From Vibrio neptunius (GTDB lineage Bacteria; Pseudomonadota; Gammaproteobacteria; Enterobacterales; Vibrionaceae), in NCBI GenBank assembly GCA_019339365.1, contig CP079860.1, positions 310,001-374,000 of the forward strand: a stretch of DNA of 64,000 nt. The letters are read 5' to 3'. Below the pieces are notes generated by a model. That model ran no database searches and was not told the origin of the DNA. It saw only the letters and a list, made by a program, of their open reading frames with translations. The position numbers were made by a program, and so were the translations under genes. Below are positions 35,537 through 45,044 of this stretch, piece by piece (position 1 is the first letter of the stretch; the number at the start of each line of letters is the position of its first letter).

Positions 35537-36052
35537 TTATCGACTGGGCGTGGCAAAGACCTGGGTCCAATAGAAATGGTATCTTGCTGATGAGTTTTCC
35601 ACCAATGAAGCGCCCATTTGCTCAAAATTAGCGTTCATTATGCTGCGGCAGTGGCCTCTGCTAGACATCCATGATCTCATTACCGCTTCAATAGAACGCT
35701 GCCCCCCTGCTACATTCTCACCAGCACGGCGCCATGTATAACCAGTTTGGTTGATCCTATCGATAAAGGAGCTGCCATCAGATCCCGTGTGACTGACAAA
35801 ATCATTATTAGCCATATCACTTGAGTGCCTCTCTGCAGCGCGTTCTAACCGATAATCCCAGGTAAGTGGTTTAACCGCAGGCATCCTTGTCGAACCACAT
35901 CGTTGTGGGCGTGACCGTGCCTCATTCACAGCAGCCAGCATTTGTTCGGCAAACGTTACGGTTGAATTTGATTGCTCAGTATGAGAAGCCAGCGCTTGAC
36001 CATACCCAGCCAAAAACAGTATTGGAATGATTACTCGTGTTCTGTATGACAT
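35537..36052 (-). CDS. Secreted CAP/SCP domain protein
   Basis: About 171 residues from ATG 36052 (AAGGATAAGAAAC upstream). Signal peptide RVIIPILFLAGYGQALA|SH. CAP fold: VNEARSRPQRCG, LTWDYRLERAAERHSSDMANNDFVSHTGSDGSSFIDRI, GENVAGGQRSIEAVMRSWMSSRGHCRSIMN and YWTQVFA; the His in ERHSSD and HTGSDG, Glu in GEN and the terminal His in GHC are the cavity residues. Bacterial members are secreted, function uncertain. Confidence 0.9.
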   Translation of the reverse strand: MSYRTRVIIPILFLAGYGQALASHTEQSNSTVTFAEQMLAAVNEARSRPQRCGSTRMPAVKPLTWDYRLERAAERHSSDMANNDFVSHTGSDGSSFIDRINQTGYTWRRAGENVAGGQRSIEAVMRSWMSSRGHCRSIMNANFEQMGASLVENSSARYHFYWTQVFATPSR

Positions 36053-36395
36053 GTTTCTTATCCTTGTTAAGCATCGAATCATATAACAAGTGCAAAACGT
36101 TACTTTTAAACAGAGGTAAGTATAAGAAAGCAACAAATTTCCAAGGAGGAGTAAGCTGCTTGACGATTTACACTTATTTCGCAATTACTGCTCATCATTT
36201 CTTCGTAGTGAAAGTCGTTTATTATCATTTCAGAGTATGAAGTGGCTATTCATATGGCAAAAAAAGGCTGGGTGATATTTGAATAGGGTATAAAAAAAAG
36301 CGAGTGAGATCGCTCATCTTTGACAAATTTAAGCAATAAGCAAGATTGTTTTTGGTAGCTTTCGACGTTTTCTCTCCTCACTATATGATCCAGCT
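36053..36395. other. AT-rich intergenic region
   Basis: About 343 bp between the CAP gene start and the end of the next minus-strand gene. It should hold the CAP promoter. No RNA gene or repeat recognised. Confidence 0.4.
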
Positions 36396-36857
36396 CTATA
36401 ACGAGTTATTGGCTTGTCTCTTAAATTCTTCGTACGCTTGCAAGGTATCGAAGTTGGTCGAGAATACGCTCAACTTGGCTAGCCGATCGGCATTGTCTAG
36501 AAACTCGGCGTCTATATACTGCTTTTGGCTCTGTAATACATCGTTTTCTCGCAATGAAAGGTAGATGTCTAGTAACTCTCTATTTCCTGTATTAATATAA
36601 ACAAGGAAAGATTGATACAAATACTCCTTGTCGGCTTCTGCTATGCATTGCTGAAAAGCACGATGTTTTAGCGTTAATAGCATCGTTTTGATAACCGCTT
36701 CAGACTGACTCTCAAGCCATTTATCACGCATATTCCCCTTTATCGGCTCAGTGGCAGAACACGTGGAAAACATAGCGTTTAGGTTGTCGTATGAGGTTTG
36801 CACGCCTGCTAACGCGCTCGAAGATAGCAGGAGTAAACTAATTGCGAGTCGCATCAT
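36396..36857 (-). CDS. Secreted hypothetical protein
   Basis: 153 residues from ATG 36857: signal peptide MMRLAISLLLLSSSALA|GV, then a mostly helical protein with two cysteines (FSTCSAT, QQCIAEAD). No family recognised. The frame stays open upstream to 37091 but that part is hydrophilic and would bury the signal peptide, so it is left out. Confidence 0.65.
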   Translation of the reverse strand: MMRLAISLLLLSSSALAGVQTSYDNLNAMFSTCSATEPIKGNMRDKWLESQSEAVIKTMLLTLKHRAFQQCIAEADKEYLYQSFLVYINTGNRELLDIYLSLRENDVLQSQKQYIDAEFLDNADRLAKLSVFSTNFDTLQAYEEFKRQANNSL

Positions 36858-37444
36858 ATACACATTTCCAAAAATTTGTTCTTTACCGCTGGAGGTCAAT
36901 CTCGCCTTGTCAGCAATACGATTAACTAGCTCTTTTGTTACAAAGTGACTACTCGCCATCGCTTGACCGAATTTTTCCCAATCGTGCTCATAAATCGTTT
37001 TTAATCTTTTCCCAGCACTCATACGCCCAGAGAAAATTTGTACAAATTGTGATGATGCAACCGATGTGGCCAGCAAGTTACCAAGCGCCACTTTTGATTC
37101 GATTTAATTCAAATGGTTTTGCATATTGCGGCTGATAACCATGTCATCAATTTTACAATAAGATAGAACGCCCATACTTTTTCTCGTTAATTAAAAATAT
37201 TAAATGTACAGAAAAATTAACAATCCAAGGTCGTATTTTTCAATATTTATAACAAAGACCATACTTTAAGTCTTTATTGATGATAGTTTTAATTATAACT
37301 AACCCTTCCGGTGCGTTATGAGATTTTGTATCAGTGTCGAGAGCTCGCCCAATTCTAATTTGGGGGTAGTGTCAGGTCAATACCATCAAGTACGATTTTG
37401 GTGACAGGCATCAGAGATATAGTAAATTCAGAGTAAATTCAGAG

Positions 37445-37500
37445 AGTAAATTCAGGACACACCAAGAGAAAACACTTTTGGTGTGTGTCCTGAATTTACT
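37445..37500. repeat. Inverted REP-like element
   Basis: AGTAAATTCAGGACACACCA (37445-37464) and its near-perfect inverse TGGTGTGTGTCCTGAATTTACT (37479-37500) around a short spacer, able to form a ~20-bp hairpin. Same core as the repeats flanking the RAYT gene 2.4 kb away. Confidence 0.85.
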
Positions 37501-37656
37501 GTTTTTCAATGGGCAGGTAACAAACCATACAGGTTTGGAGGAGGTGGTTCGCCCTAAGCCTTTTAGTCGGCTAGTGCGGATATGCCCCATTGTGTTTCAA
37601 GCACAGGCTCCAAGCCCGGGCAACACTGCTGTTTTGGCTTAAATTTGATGTCTGAA

Positions 37657-37785
37657 AAACGATTTATTGGTGTGCGATTTATTGGTGTGTGTCCTAAATA
37701 TAAAAAAACGATTTATTGGTGTGCGATTTATTGGTGTGTGTCCTAAATATAAAATTAAAATGGTGTGTGTCCTAAATATAAAATG
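37657..37785. repeat. Direct repeats with GGTGTGTGTCCTAAATATAAAA
   Basis: Two tandem ~49-bp units AAAACGATTTATTGGTGTGC...GGTGTGTGTCCTAAATATAAAA, plus a third partial GGTGTGTGTCC unit. They abut the end of the last immunity gene. Confidence 0.85.
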
Positions 37786-37808
37786 CAGTTTAGGAAACCT
37801 GTAAATGC

Positions 37809-38552
37809 TTACTCTTCCTCGACAACAGTAATAAAGGGGGCTAAGTGTTTTACGATTTTAGCTTGCTCCTCATGGGAGGCGGCATAACTTAAAAAGTAAA
37901 AGTTTCGTTTGAAGTTGTACAGATCTCTTGCTTTCTCATCATCACCGTAATCCATTTCGATCATTGGTGACATATGCCATTGAACAAGGTTGTTTTTATA
38001 TTGGATGGCTGCAATGTAAAACTCATAGTTAAGTAGAGAGTTAAACGGCAACACTCGCTGCCTAGGTCTATTGACTACCCCAGCCATTTTAAACGACATT
38101 AACAGCCCGGCGCCGGCGCCAACAAACATCATCGGCCCGACCAGCACCACACCGATAAGCGAAATAGCAATACCGGCATAGCCAGAGTAACGTAGGGCGG
38201 CAAAGCAGGCGTCAGGGACGAGAGTCAGCTCGGTGACTATCATCCCTTTTTCGGTTAAGGTTACTGTTTGCTGTGTATCTGGGTTACCAGCGTAATATAA
38301 GTACGACAGTATACCGGCAGTCAAACATAAAATAATGACAGCGAGCGTCCAGAGGCCATCAGATACAGCACACCACACAAGCCATAAAGAACCTGCCCCA
38401 AACAACGACCATAAAGAAATTGTCCAGTAATCAGTAGCAGGAACTATCACCTCTTCAAATTGATAGACCACCTTGGCATCTTGTACCGCTTGAAGCTGGG
38501 CTTGTCGATACTCTGGGGTTAGCTCCGGTAACGAGTCTACAGACACATACAT
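37809..38552 (-). CDS. TsiV2-like membrane immunity protein, copy C
   Basis: 247 residues. N-terminal amphipathic part (SVDSLPELTPEYRQAQLQAVQD), two membrane segments (TISLWSLFGAGSLWLVWCAV; TLAVIILCLTAGILSYLYYAG), then AALRYSGYAGIAISLIGVVL with a third hydrophobic stretch, and a conserved C-terminus (SYAASHEEQAKIVKHLAPFI). Size, topology and position fit TsiV2, which protects against the pore-forming T6SS effector VasX. Nearly identical to copy B except for the acidic loop before the C-terminus. Confidence 0.75.
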   Translation of the reverse strand: MYVSVDSLPELTPEYRQAQLQAVQDAKVVYQFEEVIVPATDYWTISLWSLFGAGSLWLVWCAVSDGLWTLAVIILCLTAGILSYLYYAGNPDTQQTVTLTEKGMIVTELTLVPDACFAALRYSGYAGIAISLIGVVLVGPMMFVGAGAGLLMSFKMAGVVNRPRQRVLPFNSLLNYEFYIAAIQYKNNLVQWHMSPMIEMDYGDDEKARDLYNFKRNFYFLSYAASHEEQAKIVKHLAPFITVVEEE

Positions 38553-38677
38553 CAGTTAGGCACCTCCACTTGTACCTGATAGCTGTTACTTCGTGTTTAG
38601 CACGCACTCTCTAGCTCGCCAAACCCAATTACACCGCCAGCAAACACAGGCTTGCTGTTTAGAAAGCCTGTAAATAC

Positions 38678-39430
38678 TTACTCTTCCTCGACAACAGTAA
38701 TAAAGGGGGCTAAGTGTTTTACGATTTTAGCTTGCTCCTCATGGGAGGCGGCATAACTTAAAAAGTAAAAGTTTCGTTGAGTGTGATAGGGGTCTTCTTC
38801 ACCGTCCTCATAACTATCAGTATCATCCATTTCGATCATTGGAGACATATGCCACTGAACAAGTCCATGTTTATATTTTATGGCAGGTGCAATAAAAAAT
38901 TTGTAATTAAGCATAGAGTTAAATGGCAATACTCGCTGCCGAGGTCTATTGACTACACCAGCCATTTTAAACGACATTAATAGCCCAGCACCGGCGCCAA
39001 CAAACATCATCGGCCCGACCAGCACCACACCAATAAGCGAAATAGCAATACCGGCATAGCCAGAGTAACGTAAGGCGGCAAAGCAGGCATCAGGGACGAG
39101 AGTCAGGTCTGTGACTATCATCCCTTTTTCGGTTAGGGTTACTGTTTGCTGTGTATCTGGGTTACCAGCGTAATATAAGTACGACAGTATACCGGCAGTC
39201 AAACATAAAATAATGACAGCGAGCGTCCAGAGGCCATCAGATACAGCACACCACACAAGCCATAAAGAACCTGCCCCAAACAACGACCATAAAGAAATTG
39301 TCCAGTAATCAGTAGCAGGAACTATCACCTCTTCAAATTGATAGACCACCTTGGCCTCTTGTACCGCTTGAATCTGGGCTTGTCGATACTCTGGGGTTAG
39401 CTCCGGTAACGAGTCTACAGACACATCCAT
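38678..39430 (-). CDS. TsiV2-like membrane immunity protein, copy B
   Basis: 250 residues; same architecture as copy C and almost the same sequence through the membrane region. Differs at the loop MIEMDDTDSYEDGEEDPYHTQ and at FFIAPAIKYKHGL. The intergenic DNA up- and downstream (CCTCCACTTGTACCTGATAGC...) is also duplicated, showing tandem duplication of a ~870-bp unit (starts spaced 878 and 855 bp). Confidence 0.75.
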   Translation of the reverse strand: MDVSVDSLPELTPEYRQAQIQAVQEAKVVYQFEEVIVPATDYWTISLWSLFGAGSLWLVWCAVSDGLWTLAVIILCLTAGILSYLYYAGNPDTQQTVTLTEKGMIVTDLTLVPDACFAALRYSGYAGIAISLIGVVLVGPMMFVGAGAGLLMSFKMAGVVNRPRQRVLPFNSMLNYKFFIAPAIKYKHGLVQWHMSPMIEMDDTDSYEDGEEDPYHTQRNFYFLSYAASHEEQAKIVKHLAPFITVVEEE

Positions 39431-39553
39431 TAGTTAGGCACCTCCACTTGTACCTGATAGCTGTTACTTCGTGTTTAGCGCACTCTCTAGCTCGCCGAAC
39501 CCAATTACACCGCCAGCAAACACAGGCTTGCAGTTTAGGAAACCTGTGAATGC

Positions 39554-40285
39554 TTATTCTTCCTCGACAACAGTAATAAAGGGGGCTAGGTGTTTTACGA
39601 TTTGAGCTTGCTCCTCGTGGGAGGCGGCATAACTTGACAAGTAAAAGTTTACATTGGCGTTATAAAGGTCTTCTTCACTGTCATCGTCATTATCATCCAT
39701 TTCGATCATTGGTAACATATGCCAATGAACAAGGTTGTTTTTATATTGGATGCCTGCAATGTAGAATTGATAGTTAAGCAAAGAATTAAACGGCAACACT
39801 CGCTGCCGAGGTCTATTGACTACTCCGGCCATTTTAAACGACATTAATAGCCCAGCGCCGGCGCCAACAAACATCATCGGCCCGACCAGCACCACACCAA
39901 TAATCGAAATAGCAATACCGACATAGCCAGAGTAACGTAAGGCGGCAAAGCAGGCGTCAGGGACGAGAGTCAGGTCTGTGACTATCATCCCTTTTTCGGT
40001 TAGGGTTACTGTTTGCTGTGTATCTGGGTTGCCAGCGTAATATAAGTAGCTAGCCAAAGCAAAAGCAAGCAAGGTAAAAACCGTCATTCCAAGCCACCCT
40101 AATAGGGTACCTAACCACAAAATAAAGCCCACTAACACTAGCCATAGTAAGATTGCCCCATAATCGGTAGGCGGCACTTTTACTACTTCAAATTGATAGA
40201 CTACCTTGGCATCTTGTACCGCTTGCTGCTGGGCTTGTCGATACTCTGGGGTTAGCTCCGGTAACGAGTCTACAGATACATACAT
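39554..40285 (-). CDS. TsiV2-like membrane immunity protein, copy A (next to effector)
   Basis: 243 residues. The membrane hairpin differs from B and C (AILLWLVLVGFILWLGTLLG, MTVFTLLAFALASYLYYAGN), while the second half is nearly the same. It is 75 bp downstream of the effector gene and is probably the original immunity gene, B and C having arisen by duplication and partial conversion. Acidic loop here: MDDNDDDSEEDLYNANVN. Confidence 0.75.
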   Translation of the reverse strand: MYVSVDSLPELTPEYRQAQQQAVQDAKVVYQFEVVKVPPTDYGAILLWLVLVGFILWLGTLLGWLGMTVFTLLAFALASYLYYAGNPDTQQTVTLTEKGMIVTDLTLVPDACFAALRYSGYVGIAISIIGVVLVGPMMFVGAGAGLLMSFKMAGVVNRPRQRVLPFNSLLNYQFYIAGIQYKNNLVHWHMLPMIEMDDNDDDSEEDLYNANVNFYLSSYAASHEEQAQIVKHLAPFITVVEEE

Positions 40286-40360
40286 CAGTTAGGCACCTCC
40301 ACTTGTACCTGATAGGTTTTAATTTGTGAGAGCATAAGGCTATTCCTCTTTACCTTGGTT

Positions 40361-43300
40361 TTAGGCTGGTTCACCCACACTAGGCTCTGTTTGGGTTGGC
40401 ATTGGCGGCATACGCAGTTGGGCCTGATGGGTTGGCATCAGTGATAGCTTTGACTCCGCTAGCTCTACCATAGGTCTGTACTTGCCGTTACCATCCACGA
40501 CCTCCGCTAAGGATTGCGCTTGGTAAACGCTAACCAGTGCATGGCTGTTATCATACGGATTATTGGCATGGCGACCAACAAACACGTTGACCTGCTCTTG
40601 CCTGACCGTGCCTTGCCCTTGCGCCACTAGGTGTTGCAGCGGTTTAGGTAAGGGTAAGTGGTAGCGGCACAGTGTAGGCTCATTTTTATCACGTGTCACT
40701 TTGCCACTGAATAAGGTGTGAGTGGTCAGGCTTTGATAATCCGATGGTTTAAAGCCAGTCTCGATACACAAGCTTACCACTTCATTGTCATAAGCGTTAG
40801 GCAGGAGAATAGTGATCTCCTTTGTAAAGTTGACAGTCACGCTATTTGGCGAATCCGCTCTATCAATCTCGCGTTTAGTGGTACGAAACATGATTGACGG
40901 CTGGTTAATCAGGGTTAATAAATCGTGGTACTCATCTGCGGCGCTGCGGCTAAGGTCAGGCTCTTTGCCCCATATTGAATGGCGCAGCCAGGTTTCCAAC
41001 TCGGTTCTTTTGGTCAGCAGCAGGAGCACGGTTACCACTGCATAGAGAGCCGCGCCCCAGAAGTTAAGGGCTAACATCCAACCATTGAGCACGCTACCAA
41101 TAGCAAGGGCTCCAAAACGACTTCTCAGCGAGTTATAGATCAAGCCGCCCCAACTTATAGTCTGCATTCCGAGAGCACCCGCTTTGCCAATCAATAACGC
41201 TCTTTCTAACGAGTTTTTTGATTCAGAGATATCTTCGGCGACTTGCCAACCTTCAAGCCCTGCGGCGATCACCCCAGCAACTCCGGCAATCAGCGAGTGA
41301 GCTAGGTAGCGCTGAGCGTTGAGAATACCTGCACTTTTGACGCCTTGAACACTGCCAGTTTTGAGCGACTTGAGCGAATTATCCATTATAAGGGACTTGC
41401 CTTGGATCTTACTTAACGATAGCCCTTTTACCACCGCACCCGTGTTATTAATAAACCACGCGACACTGTAAGTCACGGTCATTTGTTGTTTGCGCGTATC
41501 CGGGTAAGGGGCCGACTTTTCCATCTCTTGCAAGGTTTGCATTTGTGAAGCGAAGTTAATCAGGTTTAAGGCCGCGACCACCAAATCCATGCCTCCGATG
41601 CGATTAAAGGCACCATTAACCTCGCTTGCGGCGTTACTGAAGGTGTATTTGCTCACGGATTGGCTCTGGTATTCGCTGAACACCGGTGGGATAGATTCCA
41701 CATAGCGGCTGATCTGTTTGTTTATCTGACGTAACGACTTCGACATTCGGCGATGTTCCGGCGATTCAGCCGGGAGCTTGGACAAGGCTGTATTGGTACT
41801 GTGCGCTTCCATTAACAACTGGTGGTAACGGCCATTGGCGGTTTGCATTTTCGCACTCAGGCCCTCATTGAGAAGCACCTTACCACTGCTCATTTGGGCT
41901 TGCCCCCACAGCGACATCGCCATGGCGCGGCGCGCCGACAAACCGGGCAGTTTCATCACACGGTTAATGATACGAAAACGCAGCGTTTGCATGCTGCGCA
42001 CCGCTTTATCCCCTTTATCCGTGACCGCTTGTTTGGCCTGATTGATTTGCCTTTCAAGGGGGATGAGTAGGTTCTTCGTCGCCGTAAACAAGGCCGAATT
42101 AGAGTCGCTGAACCCAATCACGTCGTTAAACGCCGAGATGAACCCACTCAGTGGAATACGCGTTTCATTGGTAAAGTCAGAAAAGGTCAGGTCCGTGAAC
42201 AGTTGATTAGTGGCGACATATATCTCCGACGAGAAGCCGTAAGAGGCCAAGCCTAACAAGTTATCCGGATCGGTGAGCAACTCATCAATGCTGTCGCTCA
42301 ACTCAGCCACGTGCTGGACACTCAACTCTAAATCATTGAGTACCGCATCCATCAGGGTGCTTAGAACCAGGTGGTGGTCATGCTCGCCGACGTCGAGACC
42401 AAAGCGCCGTGGGTCGGTGCCTAAGGCGGCGATGGCCTCTATCACGTGTGGCGCGTCTTGCTTTATCATCGGCACGCAGTGATGAAGGGTACTTAGGTAG
42501 CCTTTGTAGAAGGTGTCTAAGTCTGCCCAGTTGACTTGGCGGTGTGCTTTGCGTCGCTCAGCATACTCCTTAAAGCGTGACTCCAGTAGAGCTGGCGCAA
42601 TACCGTATTCATTCAGTTTGGCTCTAGCTTCTGGGTAGGCGGCGATCACAGGTTGTGCTTCTTGAGCGAGGGCGGCGCCCGCATTACTGACAGTATTGAC
42701 TTTCTTCAATCGCGCTTGATAGTAGTGGTACTCCAAACAGGTATCTAGGTTTTGCTCGACCTCAACCACCTTGTCTACCGGGATATTGTCTAAGGTGCCC
42801 GGTGGTAGTGAAACACGCACCAAGCTCCGAATGGCTTCCGCCACCACAGTTTTTCGCTGCGTGTGGTCGTCTTGCAACAAAGGCAATACCGATTGCGACA
42901 GGCGCAGGTGCAGGTCGGTGAAGTCAGCCAAAGGGTCATCCAGAGCGACAAAATGATGAGCGCATAATATCGGCACTTGATACTGGTAGCTGGTAAGGTA
43001 CGCGGGCTGCAGTGGGGTGATAAGCCCTTGTTCATCAACTTCGATGACCGAGGGTGACGCGCAGGTCCAATAAAACGCGCTTAAGTCTTCATTGCCGACA
43101 TCGGCCACCTCTTTTGAGATTTTTTCAATCGGCAGGCGGTGCGTTGAGGCGGTGATATCGCGCAGCCACTCTTGTCTCGCTTGTTGGCTCTCTGGAGTAT
43201 CGCCTGTATAGAAATCTTGCAGGTTTTGTGTCCAGCGCTGGCTCGCATAACCAACAAAATAAGGCCGGTCAGTTTGATAAAGCACATAAGCCTGCGGCTT

Positions 43301-44656
43301 TTCTGCTACCGCGTTATATCGCGTTTCGGCAAGGTCACCGACAAAACGGTAGAACTCTCCTTTGATTACTTGGTATTCGGCCACAGACCAGGCGTCGGTC
43401 TCGGGATCTTGGCTTAGGGCGTAGAGCCAACCATCGCGCAGCTGCCGTAAGGTATAAGGTATTTTGTCTGAGCGCAGCACCCCTCCCGGGAAGAGCTTGG
43501 TGTCAGTGATGGGGTTGAGCCCTTTAACCACCTCATCATTGAGGGTGTCTAAGTTTCGGTTGTCGATGGCATAGCGCACCGGAGCCAAAGCGGCATAGGC
43601 GCTCTTGTTTGAACTGGCGACCTTCACCACGGGAATCGGTTTCTCACGGGCGATGCGGCCAATCGATAGCAGCCCTTCACTGAGCAGGGCACTGAATGCC
43701 GGGTAGCCAACGTCCAGAGCATGGTTGTAAACTCCTACTGGCTCGGTGTAGATGACTGCCCCTTTGTCCAGTGGCGATAATGGCAAGGTTGAATTTAAGT
43801 CTTGCAAGGTCTCAAGAGAGACGCCGTGCTGCTGAGCAATCTGCTCTAGGGTTTCCCCTTGAGCCGCCTTATGAGATGCTCGCTGGCTCCCCTCTTCCGT
43901 TAAAGGGATGATGGCGTCCATATCGAGCTTGACGCCATGCTCATTTAAAAAGGCCGCGTCTACCGCCGACATGGCTTGGTCATCCATAGCTTTTCGACTA
44001 AACAGCAAGTGTTGGTCGGCCACTACCTGCCCCTCTCGCTTCCACAGGGCCAAGACAAAGTCGATGCCAAACTTGGTTGCGGGCTCTGGATTCATGGCCC
44101 CCGCTGTGCTCTTCGTGATCAAAAAGTGATACTTAGTTTCCCCTTGGAAGCGGTATTCATGCAGCAGTTCACCATCAATAAAATGGTACAAATAGCCTTC
44201 GGTCGGTAGGCCGAGCATTTCGCCACTTTGGATCGCGGGGCGAATCGGCACAAACGCGTATTCGATAATGAGGTTATCTTTGTCTTGAGGTGTGATGTCT
44301 GACCAACGGACGTCGGCCTGAAGCGGTGCATTCCATCCGACCCACAATCGTTTGGCTTCTTGCTTTTCTATCGAGAGAATACTGCGAGTATGGGGTCCAT
44401 TGGCGACATTGAGCCATTGAGAGAGCGGGCCTTCTTGCTCGGTCCTACCTATAAGGCCACCTATATGCGGCTCGACCCCTTTGCTGTACAAACTTTGTTC
44501 GCACGCGTATTCGACCGCGTAAGCGAAAGCCGGCTCCTTCTCTTCGATTGGACACATGGCCGGCATCGGGCCAATCGGTTTCTCTTCAATGATAGGCTTG
44601 TAGCCCGCACTCATATGAGGTCTTCGTGTTTTAAACAGGTCGGATGGTTTACTCAC
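40361..44656 (-). CDS. VasX-like T6SS effector with MIX-type motif (pore-forming type)
   Basis: About 1431 residues. The N-terminal third resembles the VasX N-terminal region (DNLIIEYAFVPIRPAIQSG) and contains a LysM-like segment near residue 280 (QGETLEQIAQQHGVSLETLQ) and, near 415, LRDGWLYAL, which fits the MIX core hRxGhhYhh. A long helical middle follows; hydrophobic helices near 1130-1220 (IAGVAGVIAAGLEG; ALYAVVTVLLLLT) are the likely membrane-inserting, colicin-like part. GTG 44656 is chosen (GAGAG upstream); TTG 44677 or ATG 44614 are possible. No vgrG or hcp is adjacent, so it is an orphan effector. Immunity genes follow directly. Confidence 0.8.
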   Translation of the reverse strand: MSKPSDLFKTRRPHMSAGYKPIIEEKPIGPMPAMCPIEEKEPAFAYAVEYACEQSLYSKGVEPHIGGLIGRTEQEGPLSQWLNVANGPHTRSILSIEKQEAKRLWVGWNAPLQADVRWSDITPQDKDNLIIEYAFVPIRPAIQSGEMLGLPTEGYLYHFIDGELLHEYRFQGETKYHFLITKSTAGAMNPEPATKFGIDFVLALWKREGQVVADQHLLFSRKAMDDQAMSAVDAAFLNEHGVKLDMDAIIPLTEEGSQRASHKAAQGETLEQIAQQHGVSLETLQDLNSTLPLSPLDKGAVIYTEPVGVYNHALDVGYPAFSALLSEGLLSIGRIAREKPIPVVKVASSNKSAYAALAPVRYAIDNRNLDTLNDEVVKGLNPITDTKLFPGGVLRSDKIPYTLRQLRDGWLYALSQDPETDAWSVAEYQVIKGEFYRFVGDLAETRYNAVAEKPQAYVLYQTDRPYFVGYASQRWTQNLQDFYTGDTPESQQARQEWLRDITASTHRLPIEKISKEVADVGNEDLSAFYWTCASPSVIEVDEQGLITPLQPAYLTSYQYQVPILCAHHFVALDDPLADFTDLHLRLSQSVLPLLQDDHTQRKTVVAEAIRSLVRVSLPPGTLDNIPVDKVVEVEQNLDTCLEYHYYQARLKKVNTVSNAGAALAQEAQPVIAAYPEARAKLNEYGIAPALLESRFKEYAERRKAHRQVNWADLDTFYKGYLSTLHHCVPMIKQDAPHVIEAIAALGTDPRRFGLDVGEHDHHLVLSTLMDAVLNDLELSVQHVAELSDSIDELLTDPDNLLGLASYGFSSEIYVATNQLFTDLTFSDFTNETRIPLSGFISAFNDVIGFSDSNSALFTATKNLLIPLERQINQAKQAVTDKGDKAVRSMQTLRFRIINRVMKLPGLSARRAMAMSLWGQAQMSSGKVLLNEGLSAKMQTANGRYHQLLMEAHSTNTALSKLPAESPEHRRMSKSLRQINKQISRYVESIPPVFSEYQSQSVSKYTFSNAASEVNGAFNRIGGMDLVVAALNLINFASQMQTLQEMEKSAPYPDTRKQQMTVTYSVAWFINNTGAVVKGLSLSKIQGKSLIMDNSLKSLKTGSVQGVKSAGILNAQRYLAHSLIAGVAGVIAAGLEGWQVAEDISESKNSLERALLIGKAGALGMQTISWGGLIYNSLRSRFGALAIGSVLNGWMLALNFWGAALYAVVTVLLLLTKRTELETWLRHSIWGKEPDLSRSAADEYHDLLTLINQPSIMFRTTKREIDRADSPNSVTVNFTKEITILLPNAYDNEVVSLCIETGFKPSDYQSLTTHTLFSGKVTRDKNEPTLCRYHLPLPKPLQHLVAQGQGTVRQEQVNVFVGRHANNPYDNSHALVSVYQAQSLAEVVDGNGKYRPMVELAESKLSLMPTHQAQLRMPPMPTQTEPSVGEPA

Positions 44657-44677
44657 AATGCCAATACTCTCAATCAA

Positions 44678-45044
44678 AAGTTGAGAGGCATTTTATGCGA
44701 TTTGTTGCCCATAATCTGTAGGTAAAACGTCGGAATGTTTAGTGTTTTTATCTAAATTAGTAAACGAAGCGAACTATATGAAACTACGCGCACAACCTAT
44801 ATCGACTTGAGTGGGATATTACTCTTCACGATTGGCCCCTTCCCACGGAAGCAAACATTCCCCCACGAACAAAAATTCACCGCTGTAGAGCTTGACCACG
44901 CTCAATGATGAATAAATCAGCTCGGTGTTCGATTTAAGTCTATCCCGTCCCAATTGTGACAATTTATAAAATGTCCCGTATTGAACTTTTCCATTCTTCA
45001 TGCATCATACGTTATAACATAACAATAAAGCCTATTTCATCAGC
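44678..45044. other. Intergenic region with a doubtful short ORF
   Basis: About 367 bp between the effector start and the DUF1007 gene. It contains a minus-strand 60-codon frame (44819-45001, MKNGKVQYGTFYKLSQ...), hydrophilic, with no ribosome site; I cannot tell whether it is a gene. The effector promoter should lie here. Confidence 0.4.

Larger units (their letters stand above)
36858..37808. other. Repeat-rich intergenic region
   Basis: About 950 bp. 36858-37091 is open on the minus strand but unsupported; 37100-37320 is AT-rich. From 37420 there are AGTAAATTCAG repeats and GTGTGTCC elements (listed separately). 37501-37640 holds a GC-richer block (GGAGGAGGTGGTTCGCCCTAA...) whose nature I cannot tell; it may be a decayed gene or mobile element end. 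Confidence 0.45.

Noticed and set aside
36858..37091. N-terminal extension of the secreted protein at 36396
   Set aside because: It would place ~78 hydrophilic residues before a clear signal peptide.
37657..37785. Possible CRISPR array in the GTGTGTCC repeats
   Set aside because: Units are adjacent without unique spacers, vary in length, and no cas genes are present.
42790..43287. Frames within the VasX-like gene
   Set aside because: Entirely inside a 4.3-kb coding frame with family motifs; no ribosome sites.
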